This document shows positions 38,105 through 52,799 of a DNA stretch of 56,862 nucleotides, one piece after another. The stretch's first letter is position 1. Each line of letters starts with the position of its first letter. Source of the DNA: Pseudomonadota bacterium (GTDB lineage Bacteria; Pseudomonadota; Gammaproteobacteria; Steroidobacterales; Steroidobacteraceae); the NCBI GenBank assembly GCA_947459825.1, contig CANHFH010000006.1, forward strand, positions 1 through 56,862. The letters run 5' to 3'. Both the position numbers and the translations under genes were made by a program. The notes below the pieces were generated by a model that was not told where the DNA came from, did no database searches, and saw only the letters and a list, made by a program, of their open reading frames with translations.

Positions 38105-39373
38105 TCAGCGGACGAGGGTGTTCATCTCGAAGATGGGCTGCAGCATCGCGAACACGATCAGCAGCACGAAGAGCCCCATCAGCACGATCAGCAGCGGACC
38201 GAGGAGGCCGACCAGCGCGGTCAGCATCCCGTCCAACTGCCGTTCCTCGCTGTCGGCGGCCCGAGCCAACATCTCTTCGAGACGGCCGCTGGACTCGCCG
38301 CTCGAGATCAGGTGCACGGTCATGGGCGGGAACAGGCCGCTCGCGCCCAGCGACCGGCCGATGGGGGCGCCTTCGCGCACCCGCTCCGCCGCCGTCGCCA
38401 CCGCCTCGCGCATCGGCAGGTTGCCGATGACCTCGCCCGCGATGCGCAGACCATCGAGCGCCGGTACCGCGCTGCCGGTGAGGATGCTGAAGGTGCGCGT
38501 GAAGCGCGCCGCATGCAGGCTGCGCAGCAGGCGGCCGAAGAGCGGGGCACGCAGCAGCCATCGGTCGACCCGTCGCTGCGCCGACTCCGCCCGCAGCCAG
38601 CGCGCGACCGCGAGGCCGCCGAGGGCGAGCGCGAGCAGCAGCCACAGGCCGTACTGCTGCAGGAAACCGCTCACCGACAGCAGCGTACGGGTCAGCCAAG
38701 GCAGCTGGTCGCCGCCCGATTCGAACACCGATACGACCTGCGGCACCACATAGGTCAGCAGGCCGCCCACGATCAGCACGCACATCACGGTCAGCACGAT
38801 AGGGTAGAGCAGGGCGCCGAGCACACGCTGGCGCAACCGGTCGCGCTCCTCGGTGTAGTCGGCGAGCCGTTCCAGCACCGTATCGAGCCGTCCAGACTGC
38901 TCGCCCGCCGCCACGGTCGCGCGGTAGAGCTCGGGGAACACCCGCGGGAAACCGCCGAGCGCCGTGGCCAGCGACTCGCCCTCCATCACACGCGCGCGCA
39001 CCGCCGCCAACACGCGTTGCACGGCAGGTCTCTCGGATTGCTGGGCCACGGCCTGCAGCGCTTCTTCCAGAGGCAGCGCCGCGCGCACCAAGGTGGCGAG
39101 CTGCCGGGTGAGCAGCGCGAGCTCGCGGGCGCCGATGCGGCCGCCGCCGAGCGTGACAGGCTGCGAGAGCCGGGCGCGCAGCGCGGCCCATGTGCCGCCG
39201 TCCGCACTCCGCGTGCGCGCCGCGCCCGGCGCATCCGTGACCTCGGTGACGGACATCGGCAGCAGTTGCCGGTCGCGCAGCGTCTGGCGCACCTGGCGCG
39301 GGCTATCGCCTTCGAGCAGCCCGCGCTGCTCGCGGCCCGCGGCGTCGAGCGCCACATACTCGAAGGCGGGCAT
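38105..39373 (-). CDS. gspF: type II secretion inner-membrane protein GspF
   Basis: Platform protein of the type II secretion system, 422 residues. Starts PAFEYVALDAAGREQRGLLEGDS, the GspF/PilC N-terminus; two repeated F domains follow (LALLTRQLATLVRAALPLEEAL and FTRTFSILTGSAVPALDGL) with three membrane helices (about 187-207, 239-257, 392-415). It lies 6 bases after gspE in a gspC-D-E-F operon. The pseudopilin genes gspG-M are not in the window. Confidence 0.94.
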   Translation of the reverse strand: MPAFEYVALDAAGREQRGLLEGDSPRQVRQTLRDRQLLPMSVTEVTDAPGAARTRSADGGTWAALRARLSQPVTLGGGRIGARELALLTRQLATLVRAALPLEEALQAVAQQSERPAVQRVLAAVRARVMEGESLATALGGFPRVFPELYRATVAAGEQSGRLDTVLERLADYTEERDRLRQRVLGALLYPIVLTVMCVLIVGGLLTYVVPQVVSVFESGGDQLPWLTRTLLSVSGFLQQYGLWLLLALALGGLAVARWLRAESAQRRVDRWLLRAPLFGRLLRSLHAARFTRTFSILTGSAVPALDGLRIAGEVIGNLPMREAVATAAERVREGAPIGRSLGASGLFPPMTVHLISSGESSGRLEEMLARAADSEERQLDGMLTALVGLLGPLLIVLMGLFVLLIVFAMLQPIFEMNTLVR

Positions 39374-39379
39374 GGCCGG

Positions 39380-40861
39380 TCAGTCCTCGCGGGTCACGCG
39401 CAGGACCTCCTCCAGCGTGGTCTCGCCGCGGCGCACCTTGGCGAGGCCGTCGTCGCGGATCGAGGGCGTGAGGCTGCGCGCATGGCGCTCGAGGTCCGCC
39501 TCCGATGCGCCGTCGTGGATCAGCGTGCGCATCGCGTCGTCGACCATCACGAGCTCGTAGATGCCGGTGCGGCCGCGGTAGCCCGCACCACCGTCGCCCG
39601 CCCGCCAGATCGTCGCGGGCGGTGCGTCGGGCGCGATGCCGAGCTGGCGTCGCTCGAGCCCGCCGGCCACCACCGGCACGCGGGTCGCCGGATCGAGCGT
39701 GCGCACCAGACGCTGCGCGACCACTCCGATGAGGCTGGAGGCGAGCAGGAACGGCTCGATGCCCATGTCGCGCAGACGGGTGACCGCGCCCACCGCAGTG
39801 TTGGTGTGCAGCGTCGAGAGCACGAGGTGGCCGGTGAGCGAGGCCTGCACCGCGATCTGCGCGGTCTCGAGGTCGCGGATCTCGCCCACCATCACGATGT
39901 CGGGGTCCTGACGCAGGATGGCGCGTAGCCCGCGCGCGAAGCTCATGTCGACGCGCGCGTTGACCTGCGTCTGGCCGATGCCGTCGATGTAGTACTCGAT
40001 CGGGTCCTCGACGGTCATGATGTTGCGTGTGGCGTCGTTGAGGCGGCCGAGCGCAGCGTAGAGCGTCGTGGTCTTGCCCGAGCCGGTCGGGCCGGTGACG
40101 AGGAGGATGCCGTTCGGTTTGTGGATGAGGCCGTCGAGCAGGGTGGTGGTGCTGCCGTCCATGCCAAGCTGCCCGAGGTCGAGCCGCCCCGCCTGCTTGT
40201 CGAGCAGGCGCAGCACCACGCGTTCGCCGTGGCCGGAAGGGATGGTCGAGACGCGTACATCGATCGGGCGGCCCGCGATGCGCAGACCGATGCGCCCATC
40301 CTGCGGCAGCCGCTTCTCGGCGATGTCGAGCTTGGACATCACCTTGATGCGCGAGACGACCGCCGCCGCCACCGCGCGCCGCGTCTGCAACGCCTCGCGC
40401 AGCACGCCGTCGACGCGCAGCCGTACCACGAGCCGGTTCTCGAACGGCTCGATGTGGATGTCCGAGGCGTTCTGCTTGACCGCCTCGGTCAGCAGCGCGT
40501 TGATGAGCTTGATGATCGGCGCATCGTCCTCGCTCTCGAGCAGGTCGGCCTGCTCGGGCAGGTCCTGCGCGAGATGCGCGAGGTCGATATCTTCCTCGAT
40601 GCCGCCCGCCGTGCCGCGGGCATCGACGCCGGATTCATAGGCCTGCTGCAGCAGCCGGTCGAAGGTCTCGGCGGGCACGCGCTCGAGGCGCACCGGTCGG
40701 CCGAGGTGGCGCCGCGCTTCGGCGATGGCGGCGGCGCCGGCGCCTTCGCGCACCGCGAGCCGCGCGGTGTCGCCGTCGAAGCCCTGCAGCAGCACGCCCT
40801 GGCGGCGGGCGAAGGCGAGCGGCAGTCCGGGCGACCCCGCGGGGGCGCCGCCCGTGCTCAC
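39380..40861 (-). CDS. gspE: type II secretion ATPase GspE lacking the zinc cysteines
   Basis: Hexameric ATPase driving pseudopilus assembly, 493 residues. Walker [17 protein letters not shown], Asp box [10 protein letters not shown], Walker [16 protein letters not shown] and His box [16 protein letters not shown] are intact. GspE proteins normally carry a CxxC-x(about 29)-CxxC zinc loop before [11 protein letters not shown]; here the segment reads [15 protein letters not shown] to [14 protein letters not shown] and the entire protein has no Cys. The start overlaps the gspD stop by 4 bases. Confidence 0.93.
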   Translation of the reverse strand: MSTGGAPAGSPGLPLAFARRQGVLLQGFDGDTARLAVREGAGAAAIAEARRHLGRPVRLERVPAETFDRLLQQAYESGVDARGTAGGIEEDIDLAHLAQDLPEQADLLESEDDAPIIKLINALLTEAVKQNASDIHIEPFENRLVVRLRVDGVLREALQTRRAVAAAVVSRIKVMSKLDIAEKRLPQDGRIGLRIAGRPIDVRVSTIPSGHGERVVLRLLDKQAGRLDLGQLGMDGSTTTLLDGLIHKPNGILLVTGPTGSGKTTTLYAALGRLNDATRNIMTVEDPIEYYIDGIGQTQVNARVDMSFARGLRAILRQDPDIVMVGEIRDLETAQIAVQASLTGHLVLSTLHTNTAVGAVTRLRDMGIEPFLLASSLIGVVAQRLVRTLDPATRVPVVAGGLERRQLGIAPDAPPATIWRAGDGGAGYRGRTGIYELVMVDDAMRTLIHDGASEADLERHARSLTPSIRDDGLAKVRRGETTLEEVLRVTRED

Positions 40862-42930
40862 GGCTTGGGCTCCGCGGGCGGCGTCGTGGGGGCCGGCGGT
40901 GCGACGGGCGTCGTCCGCGGGGCCGGCACGGCCGGCTCCGGCAACGGCGGCAGTTCCGCGCGCTGTTCGCCCGGCAGCAGCGGCAGCACCTCGCGCTGCG
41001 GGCCGAGGCGGCGCTGCTGGTCGCGGATGTAGTTGTACTTCTGGTTGGTCTCGATGGTGGCATCGAGCCCGTCGCGCAGGATGCGCGGCTGGATGAACAC
41101 CATCAGGTTGGTCTTGGTCTTCTTGGCGCTGCGCGTGCGGAAGGCCTCGCCGATCACGGGGATGCGGCCGAGGAAGGGCACGCGCTGCTCGCCGCCGGTC
41201 TGCGAGTCCTGGATGAGACCGCCGAGCACCACCGTGCCGCCGTCCTCGATGAGCACATGCGTGCTGATGGTGCGCTTGTTGGTGACGAGGTCGACGGCGC
41301 CGGAGCTCGTCGCCGCGATGCTCGAGCTCTCCTGCTCGATCTTGAGCATCACCGAGTCGCCCTCGTTGATCTGCGGCGTGACCTTCAGGATCGTCCCGAC
41401 CTCCTGGCGCTGGATGGTCTGGAAGGGCGCGAGCGGCGTGCCGCCGCCGCTGGTGTTGGTGTACTGACCGGTGACGAAGGGCACCTCCTGCGCGACCTTG
41501 ATCTCGGCCTCCTGGTTGTCCATCGTGACGATGGACGGCGTGGCGATGATGTTGGTCGTGGAGTCGCCGCGCAGCGCGCGGATCACGGCGGCGAAGTTGA
41601 TGCCTGTGTCCTGCAGCCGACCGATGCCGATGGTGGTGCCGCGCGGCGCCGCGGTCAGCGTGGTCGGGTCGTTCACGGCGCGCGCCAGGTCGACGATGCT
41701 CACGCCGCCGACCGGCTCGATGAAGCCGCCGACGACATTGCCGTCCTGCGTGCCGTCGAGCACCCAGTTCACGCCGAGCTCGGCGGCCTTGTCGGCCGAC
41801 ACCTCGACGATAATCGCCTCGACGATGACCTGGGCGCGGCGGATGTCGAGCCGGTCCACGATCGACATCAGCGAGTTCATGGTCTTGGCGGGCGCGGTGA
41901 CGACGAGCGCGTTGGTCTCGGGCTCCGCCCAGATGGTGGTGGGGCCGCCCGCGCCCGCGGCCGCGCCCGCGGCGCCGGCGGCAGGTGCGCCGCCCGCGGA
42001 GAGCTGTTCCTTGAGCTTGGCGGCGATCTTCTCGGCGTCGGCGTAGCGCAGGTAGCGCACGCGGGTGTCGCCGCCGCCCGCGAGGGGCGTGTCGAGATAG
42101 GCGATGAGCGTGCGCGCGCGCAGCCGTTGGGTCTTGTCGCCGGCCAACAGGATGCTGTTGGAGCGCTCGTCGGCGACCGCGCGCAGCGGCGAGCCGCCGC
42201 CCTCGGCGCCCTGCACCTGCGCCGGGTTGAGCGCGGTCATGGTCCGCACGACCTCGACGGCCGAGGCGTTCTGCATCGGCACGACCTCGATGTCGGCGTC
42301 GCTCTCCTGGTCGATGCGGCGGATGATGCGCACCATGCGGTTGACGTTGTTGGCGCGGTCCGAGAGCACCAGCATGTTCGAGGAAGGGTAGGCCGCGAGG
42401 TGCGCGTTCTGCGGCATCAGCGGTCGCAGGATCGCGACCAGCTGCACCGCGCTCACATTGCGCACGCTCACCACCTGCGTGACGAGCTCATCGGAGGTGG
42501 CGCTCACGCGGTCGGGCAGGTCGTTGCCCGGCAGCGTGCGCGAGTTCGCGTCGGGGATGATCTTGACGGTCTTGCCCGAGGGCACCGCCACGAAACCGTG
42601 CACCTGCAGCAGCGCCTGGAAGGCCTCGTAGAACGCATCCGGCGTCATCGGCGTGGACGACAGCATGGTCACCTGCGCGCGCACGCGCGGGTCGACGATG
42701 ATGTTCTTGCCGGTGGCGGCCGCCACGGCCTCGATCACCTGCGTGATGTCGGCGTCCTTGAAGTTGGGCGTGATGCGCTGGGCCTGCGACTGGGCGACGG
42801 CCGGCGGCGTGACGGCGCCCACGACGAGACCGAGCGCGAGCGCGGCGAAGAGGGCGGTGGCACGGCGGGGTCGGATGGGCATGGCGCGTTCCGGACGGAC
42901 TGCGCGCACCCTAGCAAAAAATCGTGTCAT
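40858..42930 (-). CDS. gspD: type II secretion outer-membrane secretin GspD
   Basis: Forms the outer-membrane channel of type II secretion. 690 residues. Signal peptide to about residue 47 (cleavage near PPAVAQS), N0 domain ([31 protein letters not shown]), N1-N3 repeats, then the secretin core with [35 protein letters not shown]. An Ala/Gly-rich insert occurs around 315-330 and the tail is Pro-rich. ATG 42930 overlaps the gspC stop; Met16 is a possible internal start. Confidence 0.95.
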   Translation of the reverse strand: MTRFFARVRAVRPERAMPIRPRRATALFAALALGLVVGAVTPPAVAQSQAQRITPNFKDADITQVIEAVAAATGKNIIVDPRVRAQVTMLSSTPMTPDAFYEAFQALLQVHGFVAVPSGKTVKIIPDANSRTLPGNDLPDRVSATSDELVTQVVSVRNVSAVQLVAILRPLMPQNAHLAAYPSSNMLVLSDRANNVNRMVRIIRRIDQESDADIEVVPMQNASAVEVVRTMTALNPAQVQGAEGGGSPLRAVADERSNSILLAGDKTQRLRARTLIAYLDTPLAGGGDTRVRYLRYADAEKIAAKLKEQLSAGGAPAAGAAGAAAGAGGPTTIWAEPETNALVVTAPAKTMNSLMSIVDRLDIRRAQVIVEAIIVEVSADKAAELGVNWVLDGTQDGNVVGGFIEPVGGVSIVDLARAVNDPTTLTAAPRGTTIGIGRLQDTGINFAAVIRALRGDSTTNIIATPSIVTMDNQEAEIKVAQEVPFVTGQYTNTSGGGTPLAPFQTIQRQEVGTILKVTPQINEGDSVMLKIEQESSSIAATSSGAVDLVTNKRTISTHVLIEDGGTVVLGGLIQDSQTGGEQRVPFLGRIPVIGEAFRTRSAKKTKTNLMVFIQPRILRDGLDATIETNQKYNYIRDQQRRLGPQREVLPLLPGEQRAELPPLPEPAVPAPRTTPVAPPAPTTPPAEPKP

Positions 42931-43787
42931 TCCGCACCCGGTGCCATGAGCCGCGCGATGTCGACGCGCAGCTCCTGCAGCTGTCCGCCGCGCTCGACGC
43001 GCAGCGTCGATGAGGGCGAGGCCGCGAGCGTCTGCGCGAACTGCGCCGCGCCCGTTTCGCTCGCGACGGGTGTGCCGTTGATCTCGACCACGAGATCTCC
43101 GGCCTGCAATCCGGCGCGACGGAAAAGCTCCGCGCGCTCGCCCGGATAGACGCGCACGCCGGCGATGCGTCCGTCCTTGAGGATGGCCTGCCAGCGCACG
43201 AGCTGGTTCGGGTCCGGCATCGCGCCCGTCGTCGAAGCGGGCATCGGCCGCGCGGGGCCTGGTTCGGCGGCGGCCAGCGGCGGCACCGCCGCCGTACCGG
43301 TCGACAGGCCAGGGGTCGCGGTCCGCGGCATGAAGAGGGTTTCCCGCGCTCCGCCCACGCCCAGGATCACCCGGTCGCCGTACACCTCGAGCAGCCGCGC
43401 GCCGCCCGGCAGGGTGGCGCCCACGGCGTGCAGCCGGGCGGAGGCCGCCGATTCACCGATGATGGCGCGACCGCCCTCCGGTTCTTCTCGGGCGAACACG
43501 CCGACCAGCACGAGTCCGAGCGAGGTGGGCGGCGCCGGGCCGACCCCCGCCGCTGCGATGGGCGACGGATCACCGAACAGGCGCGCCGCCGCGATGCGGG
43601 CCACGGTAGTCTGTCCGGCGTCGGCGGCGGCCGAGGACGCGCGGCGCAGCTCGTCGGCGGCGCTGCCCCCGGCCACGGACAGGTCGCGGCTGCCGAGCTG
43701 ACCGGCGATGATCCACGCCAGCTGCAGGCCGATGACGGCGCACAGGGCCACCGTGACGAGCCGCGGCAAGTTCAGGCGTTCGGGCAT
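42927..43787 (-). CDS. gspC: type II secretion protein GspC
   Basis: Inner-membrane protein that links platform and secretin. 286 residues: one membrane helix (about 9-28), an HR domain ([22 protein letters not shown] to VYGDRVIL), an Ala/Pro linker and a C-terminal PDZ domain ([16 protein letters not shown]). First gene of gspC-D-E-F; a -10-like TATCAT lies exactly 6 bases before its ATG. It is divergent from clpS with 102 bases between. Confidence 0.88.
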   Translation of the reverse strand: MPERLNLPRLVTVALCAVIGLQLAWIIAGQLGSRDLSVAGGSAADELRRASSAAADAGQTTVARIAAARLFGDPSPIAAAGVGPAPPTSLGLVLVGVFAREEPEGGRAIIGESAASARLHAVGATLPGGARLLEVYGDRVILGVGGARETLFMPRTATPGLSTGTAAVPPLAAAEPGPARPMPASTTGAMPDPNQLVRWQAILKDGRIAGVRVYPGERAELFRRAGLQAGDLVVEINGTPVASETGAAQFAQTLAASPSSTLRVERGGQLQELRVDIARLMAPGAE

Positions 43788-43793
43788 GACCGC

Positions 43794-43799
43794 ATGATA
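43794..43799 (-). promoter_or_regulatory. -10-like element 6 bases upstream of gspC ATG
   Basis: TATCAT on the minus strand, 6 bases, then ATG 43787. The predicted first transcribed base is the A of the ATG. No -35 match and no Shine-Dalgarno. Confidence 0.5.
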
Positions 43800-43854
43800 G
43801 CCCCTGGGGGCGTCCCCGGTGTGGCGGGCGGACGACGCTGGGAGGGTGCTACCC

Positions 43855-43883
43855 TTGAGTTACTCCCCCGTCGACCCTATAAC
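43855..43883 (+). promoter_or_regulatory. clpS promoter predicting a leaderless mRNA
   Basis: TTGAGT (43855-43860), 17-base spacer, TATAAC (43878-43883), then 6 bases and the clpS ATG (43890). Both hexamers and the spacing fit sigma70, so the predicted +1 is the start codon itself. No ribosome site precedes the ATG. Confidence 0.7.
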
Positions 43884-43889
43884 AGCGCC

Positions 43890-44207
43890 ATGTCCTCCGA
43901 GCAGTCCCGCCCCGACTCCGACGCTTCGGTCGCCGAGGCGACCCCGGAGGTCAAACAGCCGCCCTTGTTCCAGGTGGTGCTGCTCAACGACGACTACACT
44001 CCGATGGAGTTCGTGGTCGAGGTGCTGGAGCGTTTCTTCGGCATGGGACGCGAGAAGGCCACGCAGGTCATGCTCGAGGTGCACACCCGCGGCAAAGGGG
44101 TGTGCGGTGTGTTCACCTACCAGATCGCCGAGACCAAGGTGGCGATGGTCATGGATCACTCGCGCAGCCACCAGCATCCGCTGATGTGCACGCTCGAGGA
44201 GACCTGA
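43890..44207 (+). CDS. clpS: ATP-dependent Clp protease adaptor ClpS
   Basis: N-end rule adaptor that delivers substrates to ClpAP. 105 residues; disordered N-terminus of about 25 residues, then [24 protein letters not shown] with the Asn-Asp pair of the substrate pocket, [23 protein letters not shown], and the ending [15 protein letters not shown]. clpA follows after 17 bases. Confidence 0.97.
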   Translation: MSSEQSRPDSDASVAEATPEVKQPPLFQVVLLNDDYTPMEFVVEVLERFFGMGREKATQVMLEVHTRGKGVCGVFTYQIAETKVAMVMDHSRSHQHPLMCTLEET

Positions 44208-44224
44208 GGACGAGGACCCGAAGC

Positions 44225-46504
<2,280 letters not shown>

Positions 46505-46507
46505 AGG

Positions 46508-46726
46508 TCAGCGGCCGCGGTAGACGATGCGGGCCTTGCTCAGGTCGTAGGGCGTCATCTCGACGGTGACGGTGTCACCGGTGAGGATGCGGATGTAGTT
46601 CTTGCGCATCTTGCCCGAGATATGCGCAGTGACGATGTGCCCGTTCTTGAGCTTCACGCGAAAGGTGGTGTTGGGCAGGGTCTCGACGACCTCGCCTTCC
46701 ATCTGGATCGCGTCTTCTTTCGACAT
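46508..46726 (-). CDS. infA: translation initiation factor IF-1
   Basis: 72 residues, S1-like OB fold: [21 protein letters not shown] at the start, [19 protein letters not shown] in the middle and [13 protein letters not shown] at the end. The longer open frame upstream is the aat gene in another frame. Standard position next to clpA and aat. Confidence 0.97.
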   Translation of the reverse strand: MSKEDAIQMEGEVVETLPNTTFRVKLKNGHIVTAHISGKMRKNYIRILTGDTVTVEMTPYDLSKARIVYRGR

Positions 46727-46763
46727 CGTGTTTTCGGGCACCGCTTGGCTTGAAGAAGCGCGG

Positions 46764-46792
46764 ATTCTGCCGTACCGCCCCCCATGAATCAA
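46764..46792 (-). promoter_or_regulatory. infA promoter
   Basis: On the minus strand TTGATT (46787-46792), 17-base spacer, CAGAAT (46764-46769). Start near 46757 gives a leader of about 31 bases. The -35 overlaps the aat stop codon, so infA probably has its own promoter in addition to any read-through from aat. Confidence 0.5.
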
Positions 46793-47499
46793 TCGCTGTC
46801 GCGCCAACGCGACGGCATGCCGGGTGCGCAGTGCCGTCTGAGCAGCGCCAGGAACTCGTTCCGCGGCACCGGGCGGCTGCCTAGCGAGCGCAGGTGCGCC
46901 GTGCGCGCCTGACAGTCGATGAAGGCTATGCCGCGCGCCAGACAGCGCCGTACCAGCGCCGACAACGCGACTTTGGAGGCGTCGGGTTCGAGGCTGAACA
47001 TGGATTCGCCGCAGAACCCTGCACCGAGCTGCACCCCGTAAAGGCCGCCTACGAGCCGCCCCTCGCGCCAGGTCTCGACGCTGTGCGCGAGGCCGCGGCG
47101 GTGCATCTCGATGTAGGCCGCGCGCATCTCGTCGGTGATCCAGGTGCCGTGTTCGTGGGCCCGCGGCGCCGCGCAGGCGGTGATCACCGCAGCGAAATCG
47201 GTGTCGAAACGCACCTCGAAGCCGCCGTTGCGTTCCCGCTTGGCGAGCGAGCGCGTCAGGCGGAACTCCTCGGGGAACAGCACCTCGCGCGGATCGGGCG
47301 ACCACCAGAGGATCGGCTCGTCCCCCGAGTACCACGGGAAGATGCCGCGACGATAGGCCGCTTCGAGGCGCTCGGGCGAGAGGTCGCCGCCGCCGGCGAG
47401 CAAGCCCGGCGGATCCTCGAGCGCCTGCTCGGGGGGCGGGAAGGCGTCCGGCGGCCCTCCGGGGAGCAGCCAGGGCAGACGGCGACGCGGCGGGCTCAT
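46789..47499 (-). CDS. aat: leucyl/phenylalanyl-tRNA-protein transferase Aat
   Basis: Adds Leu or Phe to N-terminal Lys/Arg of proteins, creating N-degrons recognised by ClpS encoded nearby. 236 residues from ATG 47499. Signatures: [61 protein letters not shown] and FIDCQ. Start overlaps the stop of the upstream FemAB-like gene (ATGA). Confidence 0.95.
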   Translation of the reverse strand: MSPPRRRLPWLLPGGPPDAFPPPEQALEDPPGLLAGGGDLSPERLEAAYRRGIFPWYSGDEPILWWSPDPREVLFPEEFRLTRSLAKRERNGGFEVRFDTDFAAVITACAAPRAHEHGTWITDEMRAAYIEMHRRGLAHSVETWREGRLVGGLYGVQLGAGFCGESMFSLEPDASKVALSALVRRCLARGIAFIDCQARTAHLRSLGSRPVPRNEFLALLRRHCAPGMPSRWRDSD

Positions 47500-48640
47500 G
47501 TCTCGAGGTCGGCCCGGTAGGGGACATGCGCGCGGATGCCGGCCGCGTACTCGTCCACCGCCGCACCCTCGGCGCGCAGGTAGTCGGCGATGGCGCGCGC
47601 GAACCGCGGGTCGGCGATGCGGTGCGCCGAATGCGTCGCGGTCGGTTCGAAGCCGCGGGCGACCTTGTGCTCGCCCTGCGTGCCCGGCTCGAAGCGCGAG
47701 AGGCCATGTGCGATGCAGTACTCGACGCCCTGGTGGTAGCAGGCCTCGAAGTGCAGGCTGTGGAAGTCGCCGGCCGCACCCCAGTAGCGGCCGTAGAGCG
47801 TGTCGCCACCGACGAAGCACACCGCGACCGCGACGATCTCTTCGCCCTGCATCGCGAACTGGAACAGCAGCGATCCGCCCATGCTGCGCGCGATCGCGAC
47901 GAAGGTCTCGGCGCTCAGATACGGCTCGCTGCCCCGCTGCCGGAAGGTCGTGCGGTGCAGCTCCCAGGCGGTGAGCACCTCGATGCGCGTGGCCTCATGC
48001 CCGTGCACGGCGCGGAAGGTGATGCCGCCCTCGACCACGCGGCGGCGCTCGCGTCTGGCTTTCTTGCGCTTCTCGGCGGTGAAGCCCGCCAGGAAATCTT
48101 CGAAGCAAGCGTAGCCGCGGTTGCGCCAATGGAACTGGCAGTCGCGCCGCATCAGCCAGCCCTCGCGCGCGGCGATGATGCTGCGGTCCGCCTCGTCGGG
48201 GAACAGCACATGCGTCGAGGACAGGCCGCGCTCATCCGCAGCGCCCTCGAGAGCGGCCAACAGCAGGGGCACGACGCGGGAGCGGTCCAAGCCTTGGCGA
48301 ACCAAGAGCCGCGGCCCCGTGGCCGGCGTGAACGGCGCCGCCACCACCAGCTTCGGGTAGTAGGCGAGTCCATGGCGTGCATAGGCCTGCGCCCACGCGA
48401 AATCGAACACGAACTCGCCGTAGGAGTGGGTCTTGAGCCAGCCCGGTGCGGCGGCGGCGAGGCCGCGGTCATCCGTGAGCGTGACGAAGAACGGCTGCCA
48501 GCCGCTGCGCTTGCCGACGCTGCCGCCCCGCTCGAGCGCCGCGAGGAAGTCGCTGCGCAGGAAGGGATAGCGCGGATCGCCGAGCGCGTCCCACTCCTTC
48601 GCCGGGATGTCGTCGAGCCGCTCGAGCAGGCCGACGCGCA

Positions 48641-48641
<1 letters not shown>
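47496..48641 (-). CDS. FemAB-like/GNAT-fold protein (PF04339 type)
   Basis: 381-residue soluble protein of the family annotated as peptidoglycan biosynthesis/recognition (FemAB-like). Visible traits: [127 protein letters not shown]. The biochemical role is not established for the family. It sits between trxB and aat with 1-base and 4-base overlaps, so the three are one transcription unit. The huge open frame further upstream in this phase is not coding. Confidence 0.88.
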
Positions 48642-49633
<992 letters not shown>

Positions 49634-49727
49634 GGGCGCGCGGCGCGTGAATGCCACGCTCGCCTGTCGCGACCGGGGCGTTTCCACTAGAATCCGGGCT
49701 TGAATCCTGCCCCGAGGTCCCGACAAA

Positions 49728-52067
49728 TTGGCTGACTCCAGCTCGAGGGGTACCACCGCGAAAGGCGACACGCCGTTCGGCCTGTCCGAGGCCGTGGTCC
49801 GGGGTCTGCGCGAGGGCGCGGTCATCCTGATGGGCGCCGTCGCCGTGCTGCTGTTCGCGGCGCTCGTCACCTGGCATCCGTCCGATCCGGGCTTCACCTT
49901 CACGGGCGAGGGCGGCGAGATCCGCAATCTCGGCGGCCGGCGTGGCGCCTGGCTCGCTGACACCCTGTATTTCCTCTTCGGCGGTCCTGCCTATCTCTTC
50001 CCGGTGATGCTCGGCGCCGCCTGCGTCTGGTTGCATCGTCGCCGGGGCGGTGACGACGAGCCGACCTCGCGTGCGAACGCCGCGCTGCGGGTCGGCGGCT
50101 TCGTGATCATGCTGGTCGCGGGCTGCGCCATCGCCGCGCTGCACTTCGGCGCGGGCGATCTGCGCGAGAGCGCGGGTGGCGTCGTCGGCAAGGTCACGGG
50201 CGGCTGGATGCTCGGCAACTTCAACTTCGTCGGCGGCACGCTGCTGCTGCTCGCCGGTGGCATGGCCGGCGTCTCGCTCGCCTTCGGCCTCTCCTGGCTC
50301 GGCGTCATGGACCGCATCGGCGGCGGCTTCTGGGGCGCCATCGACTGGCTGCGGGCGCGCCGCGCCAAGGCGCAGGATGTCGCCGAGGGCGAGGTGCGCC
50401 GCGCCGCGCGCAAGGAGACGGTGGAGACCGAGACCCGCCGCACCGCCGCGCGCGCCAAGCCGCGCATCGAGGCGCCCGCACCGCAGCCCGAGAAGAGCGA
50501 GCGCATCGAGAAGGAGCGGCAGGTGCCGCTGTTCCATGCCAAGGCGGGCGAGTTGCCGCCGCTGCAACTGCTCGACGATCCCAAGGAGCGCGAGGCGTCC
50601 TATTCCCCCGAGGCGCTCGAGGCGATGTCGCGGCTCGTCGAGCTCAAGCTGAAGGATTTCGGCGTCGAGGTCGAGGTGGTCGCGGTGCTGCCGGGGCCGG
50701 TGGTCACGCGCTTCGAGATGCGGCCCGCGCCCGGCGTCAAGGCGAGCCAGATCAGCAGCCTCTCCAAGGACCTCGCCCGCGCCCTGTCGGCGGTGAGCGT
50801 GCGCGTGGTGGAGGTCATCCCCGGCAAGTCGGTGATGGGCCTCGAGATCCCGAACGAGAAGCGCGAACTCGTCACCTTCGGCGAGATCGTCAAGTCGAAG
50901 GCGTACGACGATGTGGCCTCGCCGCTCGCGATCGCGCTCGGCAAGGACATCGGCGGCGCCCCGGTGGTCGCCGACCTGCAGCGCATGCCGCACCTGCTGG
51001 TGGCGGGCACCACCGGCTCGGGTAAGTCGGTCGCGGTCAACGCGATGATCCTCTCCATCCTCTACAAGAGCACCGCCGAGGATGTCCGGCTCATCATGAT
51101 CGACCCGAAGATGCTGGAGCTCTCGGTCTACGAGGGCATCCCGCACCTGCTGGCGCCGGTCGTCACCGACATGAAGAACGCGTCCAACGCGCTGCGTTGG
51201 TGCGTCGCCGAGATGGAGCGGCGTTACCAGCTGATGGCGGCGCTCGGCGTGCGCAACATCGCGGGTTTCAACCGCAAGGTGCGCGACGCGATCGAGGAGA
51301 AGAAGCCGATCAAGGATCCGGTGCTGCTGCAGCGCGCCGCGAACGACCCGACCATCGACCAGTCGCAGATCCCGGACCTCACGCCGCTGCCCTTCATCGT
51401 CGTCATCATCGACGAGCTCGCCGACATGATGATGATCGTCGGCAAGAAGGTCGAAGAATTGATCGCCCGCCTCGCGCAGAAGGCGCGCGCCTCGGGCATC
51501 CACCTCATCCTCGCCACGCAGCGCCCGTCGGTGGATGTCATCACCGGTCTCATCAAGGCCAATATCCCTTGCCGCATCGCGTTCCAGGTCTCGGCGAAGG
51601 TGGACTCGCGAACCATCCTCGACCAGGGCGGTGCGGAATCGCTCCTCGGCCACGGCGACATGCTCTACCTGCCGGCCGGCACCTCGACGCCCAACCGCGT
51701 GCACGGTGCCTTCGTCGCTGACCACGAGGTCCACAAGGTCGTCGAGGTGCTGCGCAAGACAGGCGCCCCCGACTACATCGAAGAAGTGCTCTCCGGGCCG
51801 CGCGGACCGGTCCCCGGCCTCCCGCCCGAAGAGGGCGAGGGCGGTGGCGAGGGTGGCGACCCGGAACAGGACCTGCTCTACGACGAGGCGGTCAAGATCG
51901 TCGTCACCGAGCGCAAGCCGTCCATCTCCTATGTGCAGCGTCGCCTGAAGATCGGCTACAACCGCGCCGCGCGTCTCATCGAGGCGATGGAGGCCGCGGG
52001 CCTGGTCGGTCCGCTGCAGCCGAACGGCGGCCGCGACATCCTCGTGCCGCCGCCGGCGGGCGGTTGA
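49728..52067 (+). CDS. ftsK: DNA translocase FtsK
   Basis: Septal DNA pump that resolves chromosome dimers with XerCD. 779 residues from TTG 49728 with GAGG 11 bases upstream; a TAGAAT -10-like element lies at 49688-49693. Four N-terminal membrane helices (about 24-45, 75-97, 125-145, 163-185), a short linker, then the alpha/beta motor with Walker [15 protein letters not shown] and Walker [13 protein letters not shown], and the C-terminal gamma winged helix ([27 protein letters not shown]) that reads KOPS. The linker is short compared with E. coli FtsK. Confidence 0.96.
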   Translation: MADSSSRGTTAKGDTPFGLSEAVVRGLREGAVILMGAVAVLLFAALVTWHPSDPGFTFTGEGGEIRNLGGRRGAWLADTLYFLFGGPAYLFPVMLGAACVWLHRRRGGDDEPTSRANAALRVGGFVIMLVAGCAIAALHFGAGDLRESAGGVVGKVTGGWMLGNFNFVGGTLLLLAGGMAGVSLAFGLSWLGVMDRIGGGFWGAIDWLRARRAKAQDVAEGEVRRAARKETVETETRRTAARAKPRIEAPAPQPEKSERIEKERQVPLFHAKAGELPPLQLLDDPKEREASYSPEALEAMSRLVELKLKDFGVEVEVVAVLPGPVVTRFEMRPAPGVKASQISSLSKDLARALSAVSVRVVEVIPGKSVMGLEIPNEKRELVTFGEIVKSKAYDDVASPLAIALGKDIGGAPVVADLQRMPHLLVAGTTGSGKSVAVNAMILSILYKSTAEDVRLIMIDPKMLELSVYEGIPHLLAPVVTDMKNASNALRWCVAEMERRYQLMAALGVRNIAGFNRKVRDAIEEKKPIKDPVLLQRAANDPTIDQSQIPDLTPLPFIVVIIDELADMMMIVGKKVEELIARLAQKARASGIHLILATQRPSVDVITGLIKANIPCRIAFQVSAKVDSRTILDQGGAESLLGHGDMLYLPAGTSTPNRVHGAFVADHEVHKVVEVLRKTGAPDYIEEVLSGPRGPVPGLPPEEGEGGGEGGDPEQDLLYDEAVKIVVTERKPSISYVQRRLKIGYNRAARLIEAMEAAGLVGPLQPNGGRDILVPPPAGG

Positions 52068-52078
52068 GCGGCAGCGCC

Positions 52079-52792
52079 ATGGGACCGCTGCGCCATCGCT
52101 GGGCGGTGCGGTCCGTCGTGATGTCCTTCGTGGGCGTCATGGCGGTCATCGCGGCCGCGGTCCCGCGGGCTGCGGAGGCGCAGTCGGCGTCCAGGGCCGC
52201 GGCGGCACCCGTAGCGGCGACCGCACTCGACCGCTATCTCGACGGGCTGGTGTCGTGGCGTGCGGATTTCTCGCAGACCACGGTGGATACGCGCGGCCGC
52301 CGGCGGTCGACGCAGGAAGGGACGCTCACCGTGCAGCGGCCCGGGCGTTTCCGCTGGGAGATCCGCGACGCCGGCGCAAGCCTGATGCAACCCGCCCAGG
52401 TGATGGTCGCCGACGGCCGCAACCTCTGGTTCTACGACGCCGACCTCGAGCAGGTGACGGTCAAGCCCTCGGGCGGCGCGCTCACCGCGACCCCTGCCAT
52501 GCTGCTCGCGGGCACGGTGCCGCTGCGCGAGGCGTTCACCATCGCCGCCGCCGGACGCCGTGACGGCCTCGACTGGGTACGCGCCGCGCCGAAAGGCGTC
52601 GACGCCGAGTTCCGCGAGGCGCGCTTCGGCTTCGCGGGGCTCGAACTGCGCCGCCTCGAGATCGACGACCGTCTCGGCCAGCGCGTCACGCTCGCGTTCC
52701 GCGGCGGACAAAGAAATCCCGCCATCCCGCCCGGGGTGCTGCGCTTCGACCCGCCCGCCGGCGCCGACCTGATCGGCAAGCCGCTGCCCTGA
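52079..52792 (+). CDS. lolA: outer-membrane lipoprotein carrier protein LolA
   Basis: Periplasmic chaperone that takes lipoproteins from LolCDE (encoded at 6.8-10 kb) to the outer membrane. 237 residues from ATG 52079; TTG 52064, overlapping the ftsK stop, is an alternative. Signal peptide of about 35 residues ending AAEAQ; core motifs ALDRYLDGLVSWRADFSQTTVD, GTLTVQRPGRFRWEI, DGRNLWFYDADLEQVTVKP. Usual position directly after ftsK. Confidence 0.93.
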   Translation: MGPLRHRWAVRSVVMSFVGVMAVIAAAVPRAAEAQSASRAAAAPVAATALDRYLDGLVSWRADFSQTTVDTRGRRRSTQEGTLTVQRPGRFRWEIRDAGASLMQPAQVMVADGRNLWFYDADLEQVTVKPSGGALTATPAMLLAGTVPLREAFTIAAAGRRDGLDWVRAAPKGVDAEFREARFGFAGLELRRLEIDDRLGQRVTLAFRGGQRNPAIPPGVLRFDPPAGADLIGKPLP

Positions 52793-52799
52793 GGTTGCG

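Noticed and set aside
52064-52078. TTG start for lolA overlapping the ftsK stop
   Set aside because: ATG 52079 gives a standard signal peptide; the TTG adds only five residues and has no better ribosome site. Kept as an alternative.
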